A DNA stretch of 5,715 nucleotides, from NCBI GenBank assembly GCA_947177675.1, contig CAMWVK010000126.1, positions 1 to 5,715 on the forward strand, written 5' to 3'. Below the pieces are notes generated by a model. The model had not been told where the DNA came from. It was given only the letters and a program-made list of their open reading frames with translations, and made no database searches. This document shows, piece after piece, positions 5,027 to 5,715 of the stretch. How positions within the stretch are numbered: position 1 is the first letter of the stretch; each line of letters begins with the position of its first letter. Both the position numbers and the translations under genes were made by a program. Source of the DNA: an uncultured Mucispirillum sp. (GTDB taxonomy: Bacteria > Chrysiogenota > Deferribacteres > Deferribacterales > Mucispirillaceae).

Positions 5027-5715
5027 ATGTTTGCTGAAACAGTGAAAGATATACAAAATGATGAGCACTATATTGCTCTTTATGATGAGATTAGCAAATA
5101 TAAAACTTTATCTCATGAAGAAATACAGTGGGAGAGGGTGTTTAGTGAAAGCCTTTCTCTGCTAAAAATCTCATTAGATACAAGAGTTTTACGCGGGTTT
5201 ATTTTAAGTATAATCTCTCTGAATGACAGTAAACATTTTAAACTATTTCAAGAATTACTGATACATTACACTAAATATTGGAAAGATGCAATAAAAACTT
5301 TTGATAAATCAAATATCCGAATAGTTAAGATACAAAATAAATTTTTACAAAATGCACTTATTGAATTAGTAGAAAACAATAATCAGCAGAAAATAAGTAT
5401 AGATGAAGAATGTATTAAAAGTATTAATAACTCTATAGATTTATTGAATAATGACTTTAGTTTTAATATACCACAAATGATTGTTTTTGAAAAACAAGAA
5501 GAAGTGCAGAAAGTAAAAGAAAACATATCTGCTTGTTCTTCTACCATTTTAAAATCTATTGATAGTATGGATATGCGTGAATACAGGGAATATTTTTTTA
5601 ATATTGCAAAAGCTGTGCTTGCTGTAGATATTTTAAATCCTGCAGGGTATATTTTTTTTTATGAAGGCTGCTGGGGTAAAATTACAAAAGAACCAACTCA
5701 TAATAATAATATTAC
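5027..5715 (+). CDS. tssA: TssA-like T6SS protein, ImpA_N family (3' end missing, cut by window edge)
   Basis: ATG at 5027 follows AAGGTGG (5017-5023), and an in-frame TAA at 4985 excludes an upstream start. The frame is open for 229 codons to the right edge, so the C-terminus is missing. The N-terminal region fits the ImpA_N domain: YIALYDEISKY at 15-25, W35 within EEIQWERV, then SLLKISLDTRVLRGF at 44-58 (compare W..V...a..lL...SKDLRv). The segment at 186-222, EYFFNIAKAVLAVDI then LNPAGYIFFYEGCWGKI and a following Pro, matches the dPaaYrl.R..lW..i..P motif of the longer VasJ-type TssA proteins. TssA proteins are cytoplasmic, bind the baseplate and help prime or cap growing tube and sheath. 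The central part (about 95-180) is Asn/Lys/Glu-rich, helical and not recognisable by motif. It is divergent from tssB and may be controlled from the same 173-bp region. A TagA/VasL-type accessory protein sharing ImpA_N is the alternative. Confidence 0.85.
   Translation, partial: MFAETVKDIQNDEHYIALYDEISKYKTLSHEEIQWERVFSESLSLLKISLDTRVLRGFILSIISLNDSKHFKLFQELLIHYTKYWKDAIKTFDKSNIRIVKIQNKFLQNALIELVENNNQQKISIDEECIKSINNSIDLLNNDFSFNIPQMIVFEKQEEVQKVKENISACSSTILKSIDSMDMREYREYFFNIAKAVLAVDILNPAGYIFFYEGCWGKITKEPTHNNNI

Overview
The window carries part of a type VI secretion system (T6SS) locus of the classical proteobacterial kind (T6SS-i). Five genes lie on the minus strand, read right to left: tssB (sheath small subunit), tssC (sheath large subunit), tssE (gp25-like baseplate protein), tssF and tssG (baseplate wedge proteins). 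tssG runs off the left edge. A sixth gene, a tssA-like gene, starts on the plus strand at 5027 and runs off the right edge. The window is almost fully coding; the only sizeable non-coding stretch is the very A+T-rich divergent promoter region at 4854-5026.

Layout: 1-697 tssG (5' 232 codons only); 694-2430 tssF; 2432-2824 tssE; 2825-2883 a gap with an inverted repeat; 2884-4347 tssC; 4359-4853 tssB; 4854-5026 divergent regulatory region with a good sigma70-like promoter for tssBCEFG, a weaker one for tssA, and a 10-bp perfect inverted repeat overlapping the tssB -35 element; 5027-5715 tssA (5' 229 codons only). The close spacing (11 nt between tssB and tssC, 59 nt between tssC and tssE, 1 nt between tssE and tssF, a 4-nt overlap of tssF and tssG) points to one polycistronic transcript for tssBCEFG.

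How the genes work together (family knowledge): TssE, TssF and TssG form baseplate wedges. TssB and TssC polymerise on the baseplate into the contractile sheath around the Hcp tube. TssA-family proteins prime or stabilise baseplate and sheath growth. Hcp, VgrG, ClpV and the TssJLM membrane complex are needed for a working machine but are not in this window; notably hcp is not between tssC and tssE, where related clusters often carry it.

Organism: the DNA is strongly A+T-rich (around 30% G+C by eye), with Shine-Dalgarno sequences and bacterial promoters. The TssC C-terminal half resembles the Pseudomonas aeruginosa H1-T6SS type. A low-G+C Gram-negative host is implied. Mucispirillum schaedleri (Deferribacterota) is one candidate known to carry a T6SS, and Campylobacterota are another; I cannot decide between them from the sequence alone. 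I see no mobile element, tRNA, rRNA, CRISPR array or effector gene, and no evidence of a wholly new system: this is a divergent member of a known machine.
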